A DNA stretch of 64,000 nucleotides from Rhizobium sp. Root708 (GCF_001429725.1 NZ_LMHV01000040.1:17825-81824); one strand, 5' to 3'. Shown: positions 25,241 to 34,353, counted from the first letter of the stretch. Notes: generated by a model from the sequence alone, not told the origin. Numbers and translations are program-made.

Positions 25241-26422
25241 TCAGGCAGCAGCCTGGGAAAGCGTTGCCTTCTGGGTCGAAAACGCCCAGGAGAGCCACGG
25301 CATCAGCTTCTGCATGTCAGAAGTTTCGATCGTGGCGCCGGCCCAGATGCGCAGGCCAGACGGCGCGTCGCGGTAGTGGCCGATGTCGTAGGCGACACCT
25401 TCCTTGTCGAGCAGGCTGACGATACCCTTGGCGAAGTTCGCCTGGCCGTCGGCGTCGAGTGCCGCAACGTCCTTGTCGGTGATCTTCAGGCAGACCGAGG
25501 TGTTCGATGCGGTTTCGGCCTTCACCGCCAGGTTGGCGATCCAGTCATTGGCGGCGACGAAGTCGGCGATGACCTTGGCATTGGCGTCGGCGCGTGCCAT
25601 CAGGCCCTTCAGACCGCCAACGTCCTTCGACCACAGCAGCGCATCGATATAGTCCTCGACGCAGAGCATCGACGGCGTGTTGATGGTTTCGCCGGTGAAG
25701 ATGCCCTCGATCAGCTTGCCGCCCGAGGTCATGCGGAAGATCTTCGGCAGCGGCCAGGCCGGTGCGTAGGTGGTGAGACGCTCGACGGCACGCGGGCTGA
25801 GGATGATGACGCCATGAGCGCCCTCGCCGCCGAGAACCTTCTGCCAGGAGAAGGTAACGACATCGAGCTTGGCGAAATCGAGGTTCTGCGCGAAGGCGGC
25901 AGAGGTCGCGTCGCAGATCGTCAGGCCCTTGCGGTCGGCGGGAATGAAATTGCCATCAGGAACGCGGACGCCCGAGGTAGTGCCGTTCCAGGTGAAGACG
26001 ACGTCGCGGTCGAAATCAATCGTCGAGAGGTCAGGCAGTTCGCCGTAACCGGCTTCGATCTTGCGGACGTCTTTCAGCTTCAGCTGCTTGACGACATCGG
26101 TGACCCAACCGGCGCCAAAGCTTTCCCAGGCGACCATGTCGACGCCGCGCTCGCCGAGCAGCGACCAGAGCGCCATTTCCACGGCGCCGGTATCGGAAGC
26201 GGGAACGATGCCTATGCGGTAATCCGCAGGCACTTCCAGAATTTCACGGGTAAGATCGATGGCCTGCTTGAGCTTCGTCTTTCCGATCTTCGCGCGGTGC
26301 GAGCGGCCAAGCGGCGCGTCGGAAAGGGCTTCGAGCGACCAACCGGGGCGCTTCGAGCAAGGACCAGAAGAAAAATGGGTGTTATTCGGACGGACGTCCG
26401 GCTTCGCGGTGGCAGTAGCCAT
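25241..26422 (-). CDS. serC: Phosphoserine aminotransferase
   Basis: SerC converts 3-phosphohydroxypyruvate and glutamate to phosphoserine, the step after SerA. The 393-residue fold-type I PLP enzyme has the cofactor lysine in TFSWQKVLGGEGAHG and the substrate region SSGPCSKRPGW near the N-terminus. ATG 26422 (MATATAKPD) follows GGAAGGG; an in-frame extension to 26506 would run through the conserved leader and is not expected to be translated. First gene of serC-serA. Confidence 0.95.
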   Translation of the reverse strand: MATATAKPDVRPNNTHFSSGPCSKRPGWSLEALSDAPLGRSHRAKIGKTKLKQAIDLTREILEVPADYRIGIVPASDTGAVEMALWSLLGERGVDMVAWESFGAGWVTDVVKQLKLKDVRKIEAGYGELPDLSTIDFDRDVVFTWNGTTSGVRVPDGNFIPADRKGLTICDATSAAFAQNLDFAKLDVVTFSWQKVLGGEGAHGVIILSPRAVERLTTYAPAWPLPKIFRMTSGGKLIEGIFTGETINTPSMLCVEDYIDALLWSKDVGGLKGLMARADANAKVIADFVAANDWIANLAVKAETASNTSVCLKITDKDVAALDADGQANFAKGIVSLLDKEGVAYDIGHYRDAPSGLRIWAGATIETSDMQKLMPWLSWAFSTQKATLSQAAA

Positions 26423-26427
26423 ATCTA

Positions 26428-26475
26428 TACCCTTCCAGGTAATTAGCCTCTCGTTGGGGAGAGGTGTCCCGCCGC
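26428..26475 (-). promoter_or_regulatory. serC leader RNA element (alphaproteobacterial serC motif)
   Basis: The short 5' leader just before serC contains a GGCGGCGGGACA stretch and a hairpin CCTCTC-CCCAAC-GAGAGG (26447-26464), followed by the serC ribosome site. This matches, from memory, the serC motif reported in alphaproteobacterial serC leaders. Its ligand or mechanism is not established, and the exact 5' end here is inferred from the promoter at 26481-26507. Confidence 0.68.
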
Positions 26476-26480
26476 CGTGG

Positions 26481-26507
26481 ATATAGATCGGCCCTGACAT
26501 AGTCAAC
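26481..26507 (-). promoter_or_regulatory. Putative serC promoter
   Basis: Read leftward, GTTGAC and CTATAT are close to the rhizobial sigma-70 consensus CTTGAC/CTATAT. The spacer is 15 bases, shorter than the usual 17, which lowers confidence. Confidence 0.5.
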
Positions 26508-26584
26508 GGAGAAGTGTCGCAGCTGGAGGATTTTTTGCCGCAGGCGCGACCGAGCCGCCGAATGACAGATTGCCAAAAACGATG

Positions 26585-26609
26585 AAAGCCGCCCGGTCGG
26601 GGCGGCTTT
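26585..26609 (-). terminator. Terminator of the outer-membrane protein gene
   Basis: A 10-bp stem AAAGCCGCCC / GGGCGGCTTT with a 5-base loop lies 21 bases after the stop at 26630. The T run is short (TTT). Confidence 0.7.
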
Positions 26610-26629
26610 CCAGTGTGTATGCGGTAGAC

Positions 26630-27457
26630 TTACTTGTAGACGATCGGCGCCGGAGGCGGCTCGTAGGGAGCCGGGGCGCAGCCGCCGAAGAGGTAACGGG
26701 CGCCGACGCGAGCTTCGTGAACGTTGAAGCCCTTGTCGCGACCAGGGCCGCCGTTGGCGTTGTAGCCGAACATATCGCCACCATCGACGTGCAGGAAGCG
26801 GTAGCCGACGTCTGCCTTGACGTTGCAGGTGACGTCGATCGACGCGCCGGCCATCAGGCCGTAGCTGAAGCGCCAGCCGCCCTTGCCGCCGTGGATGACC
26901 GTGTCATCGCAACCAAGGCCACCGCCGCTGGAATCGCAAGACGTGTTGTTCAGGTCCTTCCACTTGACGTAGGTGCCGCCAATGCCGGCGCCGACGTAGG
27001 GGGTGACGTAACCATAGGTGCCGAGATCGACATAGGCATTAGCCATCAGCGACCACGCCGTCATCGAAGAGATGTCGCTGGATGTGCAGCTGGGCGAAAC
27101 GCCGCAAGAACCGCTGGTCGAGCCATTGAAGTCGGACTTGCCGAGGTAGTCGAGCGTCAGGTCGGTGCGGAAATAGTTGTTGACCTGGTAACCAACACCG
27201 CCGCCGATAGTCCAGGCGTCATCGAGATCTGCACGGTCGAAATCGACTTCGCTGGCATTGCTGCCCTGGAAGTATTTCGCGCCGCGTAGGTCGTTGAAAC
27301 CGTAACCGACATCGCCGCGCAGATACCAGCCGGACGCTTCTGTCACAGTCACTTCCGGCATCATCTCCGGAACGGGTTCCGCGGGGGCAAGATCCGCGGC
27401 AAAAACATTGGACGTCATCAGCAGCACGGCAAAGACGCCGGATAAGCTTCTCATCAT
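26630..27457 (-). CDS. Outer-membrane beta-barrel protein (Omp25/31-like)
   Basis: The 275-residue protein starts at ATG 27457 (GGAG 8 bases upstream). A signal peptide ends near VFAADL; the mature part is an eight-stranded-type barrel with alternating strands (GWYLRGDVGYGFND, WTIGGGVGYQVNNYFRTDLTLDYLG, KADVGYRFLHVDGG) and ends in a barrel strand VGARYLFGG followed by a Pro-rich tail APAPYEPPPAPIVYK. Four or more cysteines in the loops (SCGVSPSC, SCDSSGGGLGC) are unusual for this family and may form disulfides. The family is common in Rhizobiales outer membranes. Monocistronic between terminators. Confidence 0.85.
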   Translation of the reverse strand: MMRSLSGVFAVLLMTSNVFAADLAPAEPVPEMMPEVTVTEASGWYLRGDVGYGFNDLRGAKYFQGSNASEVDFDRADLDDAWTIGGGVGYQVNNYFRTDLTLDYLGKSDFNGSTSGSCGVSPSCTSSDISSMTAWSLMANAYVDLGTYGYVTPYVGAGIGGTYVKWKDLNNTSCDSSGGGLGCDDTVIHGGKGGWRFSYGLMAGASIDVTCNVKADVGYRFLHVDGGDMFGYNANGGPGRDKGFNVHEARVGARYLFGGCAPAPYEPPPAPIVYK

Positions 27458-27610
27458 GGATCCCACTCCAAAATTCGTGGCTTGGCAGGGCCATTCGCTG
27501 CCAGTCGGACACGTTTCGGGATGGATAATGAAACGGAAACGTTAAAAGCTGCTTAACTACAAATATTTACCGTGTTTGTTGTTGGTTGCTGAACCATAAA
27601 TCAGCGGGCG

Positions 27611-27642
27611 AAAAGAAAAAGCCGGCACGAAACGTACCGGCT
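27611..27642 (-). terminator. Strong terminator of glmM
   Basis: Read leftward, AGCCGGTACG-TTT-CGTGCCGGCT (one mismatched pair) is followed by TTTTCTTTT, 24 bases after the glmM stop. Confidence 0.9.
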
Positions 27643-27665
27643 TCTTTGCTTCACGTCAGAATATC

Positions 27666-29018
27666 TCAGGCCGCTGAACGCGCGCTCGAAATCGTACCGA
27701 TCAGATCGTTGACGATCCGCTCGATCTGGCTGCGATCGTCGCCTTCCGCCATGACGCGGATCAACGGCTCGGTACCGGACGGGCGGATGACCAGACGGCC
27801 GCTCTTTGCAAGCTCCGCCTCGGCGTCGGCAATCGCCTTCTGAACGATGATGTCTTCCAGCGGCTTGCCGCCGGAGATGCGGACGTTGCGCAGAAGCTGC
27901 GGCACCGGCTCGAAACGACGGCAGACTTCGCTGACGGTCTTGCCGGTGCGCTTCACAGCGGCAAGGATCTGCAGTGCGGCAACAAGACCGTCGCCGGTCG
28001 TGCCATAGTCCGACAAGACAATATGTCCGGACTGTTCGCCACCGACATTGTAGTTGTGCTGGCGCATGTGCTCGACCACGTAACGGTCGCCGACCATGGT
28101 GCGGACGAGGCCAAGGCCCTTGTCCTGCATGAACCGCTCGAGGCCGAGATTGGACATCACGGTCGCAACGATGCCGCCGCCACGCAGCTGCTGGCTTTCG
28201 GCGTAGCTCTCGGCAATCACGGCCATCAGCTGGTCGCCATCGACCACGGCGCCGTTCTCGTCGACGATGATCACGCGGTCAGCGTCGCCGTCGAGCGCGA
28301 TGCCGATATCGGCCCGCACTTCGTCGACCTTCTTCTGCAGGGCGACCGGATTGGTCGAGCCGCAGTTCAAGTTGATGTTGGTGCCATTCGGCTCATTGCC
28401 GATGGTCACGACCTCGGCGCCGAGTTCCCAGAGAACAGCCGGTGCGACCTTGTAGGCGGCACCATTGGCGCAATCGATCGCGATCCTCAGGCCCTGGAGC
28501 GTCACGTCACGCGGCAGGGTGCGCTTGGCATGCTCGATATACCGGTCATGGACGCCATCGACGCGCTTGGCGCGGCCGATATCGTCGGACTTGGCGAGCT
28601 GCGTCGAAAGGTCCTTCTCGAGAAGCTCTTCGATCTGCATTTCGAGTTCGTCCGACAGCTTGTAGCCATCCGGTCCGAACAGCTTGATGCCGTTGTCTTC
28701 GTAAGGGTTGTGTGACGCAGAAATCATCACGCCGATATCGGCGCGCAGCGAACGCGTCAGCATGGCGACGGCAGGCGTCGGAATAGGACCGAGAACGAAG
28801 GCATCGACACCGGCAGCCGTGAAACCGGCGACCATCGCGTTTTCAAGCATATAGCCCGAAAGGCGCGTGTCCTTGCCGATGACGACACGGTGGCGATGAC
28901 TGCCGCGACGGAAAATCGTTCCTGCCGCAATGCCGACCCGCATCGCGAGATCAGGTGTCATCGGAAACACATTGGACTGACCGCGAATTCCATCCGTGCC
29001 GAAATAACGTCTTTTCAT
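27666..29018 (-). CDS. glmM: Phosphoglucosamine mutase
   Basis: GlmM interconverts glucosamine-6-P and glucosamine-1-P for UDP-GlcNAc and hence peptidoglycan and lipid A. The 450-residue enzyme has the N-terminal RYFGTDGIRG, the phosphoserine loop ISASHNPYEDNGIK (about 100), the metal loop DGDADR (about 243) and the phosphate-binding loop RPSGTEPLIRV near the C-terminus. ATG 29018 follows GAGGG; an upstream in-frame ATG at 29075 lacks support. It follows ftsH, a conserved linkage in alphaproteobacteria. Confidence 0.96.
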   Translation of the reverse strand: MKRRYFGTDGIRGQSNVFPMTPDLAMRVGIAAGTIFRRGSHRHRVVIGKDTRLSGYMLENAMVAGFTAAGVDAFVLGPIPTPAVAMLTRSLRADIGVMISASHNPYEDNGIKLFGPDGYKLSDELEMQIEELLEKDLSTQLAKSDDIGRAKRVDGVHDRYIEHAKRTLPRDVTLQGLRIAIDCANGAAYKVAPAVLWELGAEVVTIGNEPNGTNINLNCGSTNPVALQKKVDEVRADIGIALDGDADRVIIVDENGAVVDGDQLMAVIAESYAESQQLRGGGIVATVMSNLGLERFMQDKGLGLVRTMVGDRYVVEHMRQHNYNVGGEQSGHIVLSDYGTTGDGLVAALQILAAVKRTGKTVSEVCRRFEPVPQLLRNVRISGGKPLEDIIVQKAIADAEAELAKSGRLVIRPSGTEPLIRVMAEGDDRSQIERIVNDLIGTISSARSAA

Positions 29019-29207
29019 ATGCACCCTCTGTGCTCGGGCACGCTCTCTAAGAGCCGCGCATTCCCACTTCAACAATTCGACGCCGACCTAGCGTAGCGTC
29101 GCATAAAGGCTCCAAATTGGGCCTTCTTATGTGAGCGGCATGCCACAATTCGTGGCGCCCATCACGTAAATTACCGAGAAAACTGATTATATCCCGTTAC
29201 CAACAGA

Positions 29208-29241
29208 ATTGGCCGGATACCATTTCTGATATCCGGCCAAT
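29208..29241 (-). terminator. Long perfect inverted repeat after ftsH
   Basis: Arms of 12 bp (ATTGGCCGGATA / TATCCGGCCAAT) with a 10-base loop lie 20 bases after the ftsH stop. Only TTCTGTT follows, so termination is likely but weak, which would allow read-through to glmM. Confidence 0.6.
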
Positions 29242-29260
29242 CCATCTTTTCCCAAGACAA

Positions 29261-31192
29261 TCAGTGCGTTTGCGGCTCCAGACCGCTCTCCGGCTCATCA
29301 CCCTTGGAGGCTGGCCGGGTACCGGTCTTCGGAACGGCGGACCCACGGCTCGGAGGCGTATCGTCACCGAGATCGCGAGACGGCTTCTCGCCGCGAATCA
29401 GCGCCTTGATCTCCTCGCCTGTCAGAGTCTCGTATTCGAGCAGGCCTTCTGCGATCGCCACGAACTCGTCGTGGTGGTCGGTGAGAATACGGCGCGCTTC
29501 CTGGTAGGCTTCATCGATCAGGCGGCGAACCTCGGTATCGATCGTCTGAGCGGTCGCTTCGGACACGTTCTTCGACTGCGAAACCGAATGGCCGAGGAAC
29601 ACTTCCTGCTGGTTTTCACCGTAGGCGACCTGACCAAGCGCATCAGAGAAGCCCCACTGCGTCACCATCGCACGGGCAAGCTTGGTTGCCTGCTCGATAT
29701 CCGACGACGCGCCTGAAGTGATGTTTTCCTTGCCGAACGTCAGTTCCTCGGCAACGCGACCACCCATCATGATGACCAGGCGCGACACCATCCACTTGTA
29801 GCTCATCGAGTAGCGGTCGCCTTCCGGCAGCTGCATGACCATGCCCAGCGCACGGCCACGCGGAATGATGGTTGCCTTGTGCAGGGGATCCGCTACAGGC
29901 ACCTTCAACGCGGTGATCGCGTGGCCGGCTTCGTGATAGGCCGTCAGCTTCTTTTCTGCTTCGGTCATGGCGGACGAGCGGCGCTCGGCACCCATCATGA
30001 TCTTGTCCTTGGCGTCTTCGAATTCCGCCATGGTGACGACGCGCTTGTTGCGACGTGCGGCCATCAGGGCAGCTTCGTTGACGAGGTTCATCAGGTCAGC
30101 ACCGGAGAAACCAGGCGTACCGCGGGCCAGAACCTTGAGATCGACATTCGGCGCCAGCGGAACATTGCGCGCATGCACCTTCAGGATCCGCTCGCGACCG
30201 ATGATGTCAGGGTTCGGAACGACGACCTGGCGGTCGAAACGGCCCGGACGCAGCAGCGCCGGATCGAGAACGTCGGGACGGTTGGTCGCGGCGATCAGGA
30301 TGATGCCTTCGTTTGCTTCGAAGCCGTCCATCTCGACCAGCAGCTGGTTCAGCGTCTGTTCGCGTTCGTCGTTACCGCCGCCGAGACCGGCGCCACGATG
30401 GCGACCGACGGCATCGATTTCGTCGATGAAGATGATGCACGGCGCGTTCTTCTTGGCCTGTTCGAACATGTCACGGACGCGGCTTGCGCCGACACCGACG
30501 AACATTTCGACGAAGTCGGAACCCGAGATCGTGAAGAACGGAACATTGGCTTCGCCTGCGACAGAGCGAGCGAGCAGCGTCTTACCGGTGCCGGGAGGGC
30601 CGACCAGCAGCACGCCGCGCGGAATCTTGCCGCCGAGACGCTGGAACTTCTGCGGATCACGCAGGAATTCAACGATTTCCTCAAGGTCCTGCTTCGCTTC
30701 ATCGACGCCTGCGACGTCATCGAAGGTGACACGACCATGCGCTTCGGTGAGAAGCTTGGCCTTGGACTTGCCGAAGCCCATCGCGCCGCGTGATCCACCC
30801 TGCATCTGCCGCATGAAGAACAGCCAGACGCCCAGGATCAGCAGCATCGGCAGCAGCGTGCCGAGATAGCTCAGGAAGCCAGACGAACCATCGGTTTCAG
30901 GCCGAGCCGAAACGAGAACGTTTTTGCTCTGCAGACGATCAAGCAGATTGTCGTCGACGACGGGCGTGTAGGTTTGGAAGGTCGTGCCGTTTTCAATATA
31001 GCTGCCGGAGACGCGGTTGCCCGTGACGACGACTTCCTTGACGCGGCCCGCATCCACTTCACGCAGGAACTGCGAATAAGGGATATCGCGGGAGCTGGTC
31101 TGCGCCGGCGACGTCTGGAACATACTGAAGAGGGCAATCAGCAAAAGCGCTATGATTGCCCACAAGGCGAAATTACGTAAGTTAGGGTTCAT
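29261..31192 (-). CDS. ftsH: ATP-dependent zinc metalloprotease FtsH
   Basis: The membrane-bound AAA+ protease has 643 residues: two N-terminal membrane segments (about 6-24 and 100-122) around a periplasmic domain, an AAA module with Walker A GPPGTGKT and Walker B IIFIDEID, pore and SRH motifs (ATNRPDVLDPALLRPGRFDR), and the zinc site HEAGH. ATG 31192 (MNPNLRNFALW) follows GGGGAG; an in-frame ATG five codons upstream is less well placed. It degrades unassembled membrane proteins and, in enterics, LpxC and sigma-32. It lies downstream of tilS, as is common in alphaproteobacteria. Confidence 0.97.
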   Translation of the reverse strand: MNPNLRNFALWAIIALLLIALFSMFQTSPAQTSSRDIPYSQFLREVDAGRVKEVVVTGNRVSGSYIENGTTFQTYTPVVDDNLLDRLQSKNVLVSARPETDGSSGFLSYLGTLLPMLLILGVWLFFMRQMQGGSRGAMGFGKSKAKLLTEAHGRVTFDDVAGVDEAKQDLEEIVEFLRDPQKFQRLGGKIPRGVLLVGPPGTGKTLLARSVAGEANVPFFTISGSDFVEMFVGVGASRVRDMFEQAKKNAPCIIFIDEIDAVGRHRGAGLGGGNDEREQTLNQLLVEMDGFEANEGIILIAATNRPDVLDPALLRPGRFDRQVVVPNPDIIGRERILKVHARNVPLAPNVDLKVLARGTPGFSGADLMNLVNEAALMAARRNKRVVTMAEFEDAKDKIMMGAERRSSAMTEAEKKLTAYHEAGHAITALKVPVADPLHKATIIPRGRALGMVMQLPEGDRYSMSYKWMVSRLVIMMGGRVAEELTFGKENITSGASSDIEQATKLARAMVTQWGFSDALGQVAYGENQQEVFLGHSVSQSKNVSEATAQTIDTEVRRLIDEAYQEARRILTDHHDEFVAIAEGLLEYETLTGEEIKALIRGEKPSRDLGDDTPPSRGSAVPKTGTRPASKGDEPESGLEPQTH

Positions 31193-31290
31193 TGAACTCC
31201 CCAGCACTGGAACGACCGCCTCATGGCGACCGTCTTATTTGGTCTCTAACATAGGATTGCGTCAGTCCGTTGCCAAGGCAAAGCCGTCGG

Positions 31291-32625
31291 TTAGATGGTT
31301 TTTCCGTCAATAAGACCTAAAGGTGCTTTTGGATAGGGGCGTGTTCCAAAGGCACCTGCAAGACTATCTGCGAAGATGAAATCAAATCGTGTCAAAAAAC
31401 GGTCAAACGGCGCAAAATAAGGGACAATCAGGACATCATCGGCGCGGCCCGGATCAAGGTCCCTCCCCTCGCCGTCCAGGATGCGCGGAAACGCGGCCAC
31501 TGCACGCTTGAAAGCCGATTTCGGCAGCCACCGATCCGGCTCGGTGAAGGCGCTCGAGGGCCGCGCCTCAACGCGGACCATCATCCCGCTGTCGTTCTGC
31601 ACCCTGTAGCGATTGTCCCAGATGCCTTGCTCACCGGGTGCCAAAGCCAGGGACAGGATGCCGCGGCTCTCGCGGGCAAGGAAAAGGCCGTTGCGTCTGA
31701 GATCGAACACGACGCGGGCCGCCGTCATGCGTCCGGGCTCCGCCGCCTTCACGAACGCCAGCATCGCCGCAAGTTGCGATCCTCCCGGCGCAAAGGGCTG
31801 TCCGCCGACTACCGCAGCAAGGCGGCCGAGCGCATATTCCAGCATGTCTTCGTCGGCATGAAAGCCATCGGGCGAGATAGCGCCAAGGCCGTAGGGATAA
31901 AGGACGAAATGCTCGGTCACCCACGCGCCGGCGTCAGCAGCCAATCGCGAACGACCGGCGGCGGCATCGCCTACCCCCCCTTCGCCGCCGCCCTCGCCTT
32001 GCAGGCGCTGGCGGATACGAACCCGCTCGTACTTGAGGTCCTCGTTGCTGGGATCGTCGATCCACGAGATGTGAGCCGTGGCAAGCAGGCTGCGAATATC
32101 GTCCCTCAGGCATGGCAGGAACGGGCGCGCGACCCAAAGGCGGCGGTCGAAAAGGACGAGATCAGCAATCCCGGTGTTTTCCCGCTCCGAGCGCGCGGCG
32201 CGCATGGCCACTGTTTCGCGTTGGTCGTCGAATGTGTGGGCGGTCACTATGATATCCGCGGCCATCTCGCCGGCAGCTTCGGCAAGCAGGCCATAACGAG
32301 CCTCGCGTCCCGCAGCCGAGATGCCTGCCTTGGGCTTGATGCCATGCCAGAGCTTTGTGACATGGGGAATATCGAGTGTCTCGCAGAGAGCGGCGACCTG
32401 TCGCGCTTCATCAGCGGATTCCGCGCGCAACGCATGGTCGACGGTTGCTGCGCAAAGAGAAATGGAAGAGTCCGGCTTCGCCTTCAGCGCATTGGAAAGC
32501 GCGATAAGAAGGCCGGTAGAGTCGCTGCCGCCCGATATTGCCACCAGAATGCGGGCAGGTCGGTCAAGCGAGTCGAGAAAGCGGCGTGCTGCCGTTTCGG
32601 GGGAAAGAATGCCATCCGGGCTCAA
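31291..32625 (-). CDS. tilS: tRNA-Ile lysidine synthase
   Basis: TilS converts C34 of tRNA-Ile(CAU) to lysidine. The 444-residue protein has the PP-loop ISGGSDSTG (about 30-38), the N-terminal motif ATVDHALRAESADEA and HTFDDQRETVAMR typical of TilS. No ATG exists near the N-terminus; TTG 32625 is the best start and gives the full PP-loop domain. Its C-terminal domain is only weakly conserved, as usual. It begins 12 bases after cpoB and is probably coexpressed with it; this TTG start suggests low translation. Confidence 0.9.
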   Translation of the reverse strand: MSPDGILSPETAARRFLDSLDRPARILVAISGGSDSTGLLIALSNALKAKPDSSISLCAATVDHALRAESADEARQVAALCETLDIPHVTKLWHGIKPKAGISAAGREARYGLLAEAAGEMAADIIVTAHTFDDQRETVAMRAARSERENTGIADLVLFDRRLWVARPFLPCLRDDIRSLLATAHISWIDDPSNEDLKYERVRIRQRLQGEGGGEGGVGDAAAGRSRLAADAGAWVTEHFVLYPYGLGAISPDGFHADEDMLEYALGRLAAVVGGQPFAPGGSQLAAMLAFVKAAEPGRMTAARVVFDLRRNGLFLARESRGILSLALAPGEQGIWDNRYRVQNDSGMMVRVEARPSSAFTEPDRWLPKSAFKRAVAAFPRILDGEGRDLDPGRADDVLIVPYFAPFDRFLTRFDFIFADSLAGAFGTRPYPKAPLGLIDGKTI

Positions 32626-32637
32626 GACCGGACAGCC

Positions 32638-33642
32638 TTAGCAGGCGAGACGCTTCTGTTCGCTCGCAACCTTGGTTATCACGGCGCGCGATGCCTTCGG
32701 ATAGCGCTTCGAAACTTCCTTCAGGGTTGCGCAAGCCGTCTCGGTGTTGTCGAGCGCTGCGAGCGACATGCCGAGCTTCAACAGCATCTCGGGCGCCTTT
32801 TCGGACGTGGAGAACTTCTGATGCGCATTCAGGAAGGTCTTCGCGGCATCGTTATACTTGCCCTGCGAATAGAGCGCCTCTCCCAGCCAGAAGTTGGCAT
32901 CGGCGGCGCGGGCGCTGCTCGGATACTGGGAAATATACTGCGTGAATTCCCGCTCGGCTGTCGAATAGTCGCCGGACAGAACATGGCCGTAGGCAGCCTT
33001 GTACTGGTCGGACTCGCTGCCGAGCGACGCCGTCTGCGACGACTGACCGGCATCGACGTTCGGCAACGGCGTGGAGCCGACCTCGGCACCCGGATTGACG
33101 GTGCCGCCAACCTGATTTCCGCCCTGGTCGAAATCGATCGAGCCGAGTTGCTTCGGCGGCTGGCCGAGGCCAGTGTTTTCGGGCACATCCGTCGAGGGAG
33201 CCGTTTCGGCTCCCCGGTTTGCCTGGATGGTGTGGGCGACGTCGTCGCCACCTTGCGCCGTCTGGTTCGAAGCTGGCAGATCGGCCTCACTCTTCTTCAT
33301 CGGCTTGCCGCTGCCGCCGGCCGCGCTGCCGCCGCCCTTTTCCAGCTCCTGGAAGCGGAATTCGTTATCTTGCTGCGCCTTGCGGATCGTTTCCTGCATC
33401 TGCAGCAGCTGGAAGCTCATCTCCTCGATGCGGCCGTTCAGCTGACGAAGCTGCTCTTCGAGCTGCTGAATACGAACTTCAGCGCCGCCCGCGGCCTGCA
33501 CGTTGACGACGGGCAAATTCTGCTGACGGTCCGCGGGCTTGCCGCCCACGTTCCAGCCGAATAGCGACGTCGCATTCGCCGACTGGCCCGCCCCGGCCAC
33601 CGCTGCGAGGCAAAGCATGCCCGCCACGACAAGTTTCTTCAT
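32638..33642 (-). CDS. cpoB: Tol-Pal system protein CpoB (YbgF)
   Basis: The 334-residue periplasmic protein coordinates Tol-Pal constriction with peptidoglycan synthesis. A signal peptide (residues 1-25) precedes a coiled coil (about 50-100, EQLRQLNGRIEEMSFQLLQMQETI), a Gly/Ser/Pro-rich linker and C-terminal TPR repeats (about 215-334: YKAAYGHVLSGDYSTAEREF, ANFWLGEALYSQGKYNDAAK). ATG 33642 has AGGACG upstream; the long in-frame extension to 33822 has no signal peptide. Two terminators separate it from pal. Confidence 0.93.
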   Translation of the reverse strand: MKKLVVAGMLCLAAVAGAGQSANATSLFGWNVGGKPADRQQNLPVVNVQAAGGAEVRIQQLEEQLRQLNGRIEEMSFQLLQMQETIRKAQQDNEFRFQELEKGGGSAAGGSGKPMKKSEADLPASNQTAQGGDDVAHTIQANRGAETAPSTDVPENTGLGQPPKQLGSIDFDQGGNQVGGTVNPGAEVGSTPLPNVDAGQSSQTASLGSESDQYKAAYGHVLSGDYSTAEREFTQYISQYPSSARAADANFWLGEALYSQGKYNDAAKTFLNAHQKFSTSEKAPEMLLKLGMSLAALDNTETACATLKEVSKRYPKASRAVITKVASEQKRLAC

Positions 33643-33743
33643 ATGGTTCGTCCTGTCCCAGTGATTCTTCGCGCCTCGATGGCACGAACAGGAGATTTTT
33701 CCAATTACTTTCAAAAAGCAACGGAGTTCGGCCAAAGTGTGTT

Positions 33744-33779
33744 CAAAAAGAAAAGGCGGCCCGCGATGGAGCCGCCTTT
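33744..33779 (-). terminator. Second terminator between pal and cpoB
   Basis: Read leftward, AAAGGCGGC / GCCGCCTTT with a 10-base loop is followed by TTCTTTTTG. Confidence 0.82.
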
Positions 33780-33790
33780 CCAATTTGTAA

Positions 33791-33815
33791 TAAAACCCGG
33801 CATTTTGCTGCCGGG
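33791..33815 (-). terminator. First terminator after pal
   Basis: Read leftward, CCCGGCA-GCAAAA-TGCCGGG is followed by TTTTATT, 8 bases after the pal stop. Confidence 0.88.
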
Positions 33816-33822
33816 AAGGCAA

Positions 33823-34353
33823 TTACATGCCTGCGCCACCGAGAACGGTAACAGCGCGGCGGTTCTGCGACCAGCAGGAGATGTCGTCGCAAACGGCGAC
33901 CGGACGTTCCTTGCCGTAAGAGATCGTCTTCAGGCGCTGAGCCGGAACGCCGCGCGAAGCGAGGTAGTCCTTGGCGGCAGCTGCACGGCGAGCGCCGAGA
34001 GCCAGGTTGTATTCGCGCGTGCCGCGTTCGTCGGCATGGCCTTCGACGGTGATCGCGTACTTCGGATAACGGCCGAGCCACTGAGCCTGACGGTCGAGCG
34101 TCTGGGCGGCGTCCGCACGGATCGAAGTGCTATCGGTGTCGAAGAAGATGCGGTCGCCGACGTTGACGGTGAAGTCCTGGGCGGAGCCCGGCGTCGCGGC
34201 GCCGGCACCGAGGCCGAGGTCACCGGCGCTGTTGGCCATGTTCTTCTTGTTGGCGCAGCCGGCGAGTGCCAGACCGGCGACGAGCGCGATCATGACCGGG
34301 TTGCGGGCGAAGTTCTGCATGCGGCTCATTGCCGGGGTATGAATTCGGCTCAT
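33823..34353 (-). CDS. pal: Peptidoglycan-associated lipoprotein Pal
   Basis: The 176-residue lipoprotein has lipobox LALAGC (Cys33), then an OmpA-type peptidoglycan-binding domain (about 60-170) with FFDTDSTSI, LGRYPKYAITVEGHADERGTREYN and LGARRAAAAKDYL. It anchors the outer membrane to peptidoglycan and binds TolB. ATG 34353 is chosen because AAGGAG lies 9 bases upstream, although two later ATGs (34329, 34320) would also leave a full lipoprotein signal. It follows tolB by 156 bases. Confidence 0.96.
   Translation of the reverse strand: MSRIHTPAMSRMQNFARNPVMIALVAGLALAGCANKKNMANSAGDLGLGAGAATPGSAQDFTVNVGDRIFFDTDSTSIRADAAQTLDRQAQWLGRYPKYAITVEGHADERGTREYNLALGARRAAAAKDYLASRGVPAQRLKTISYGKERPVAVCDDISCWSQNRRAVTVLGGAGM

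Noticed and set aside
23549..26446. 965-residue plus-strand frame opposite serA and serC
   Set aside because: GC-rich antisense frame; serA and serC are unambiguous on the other strand.
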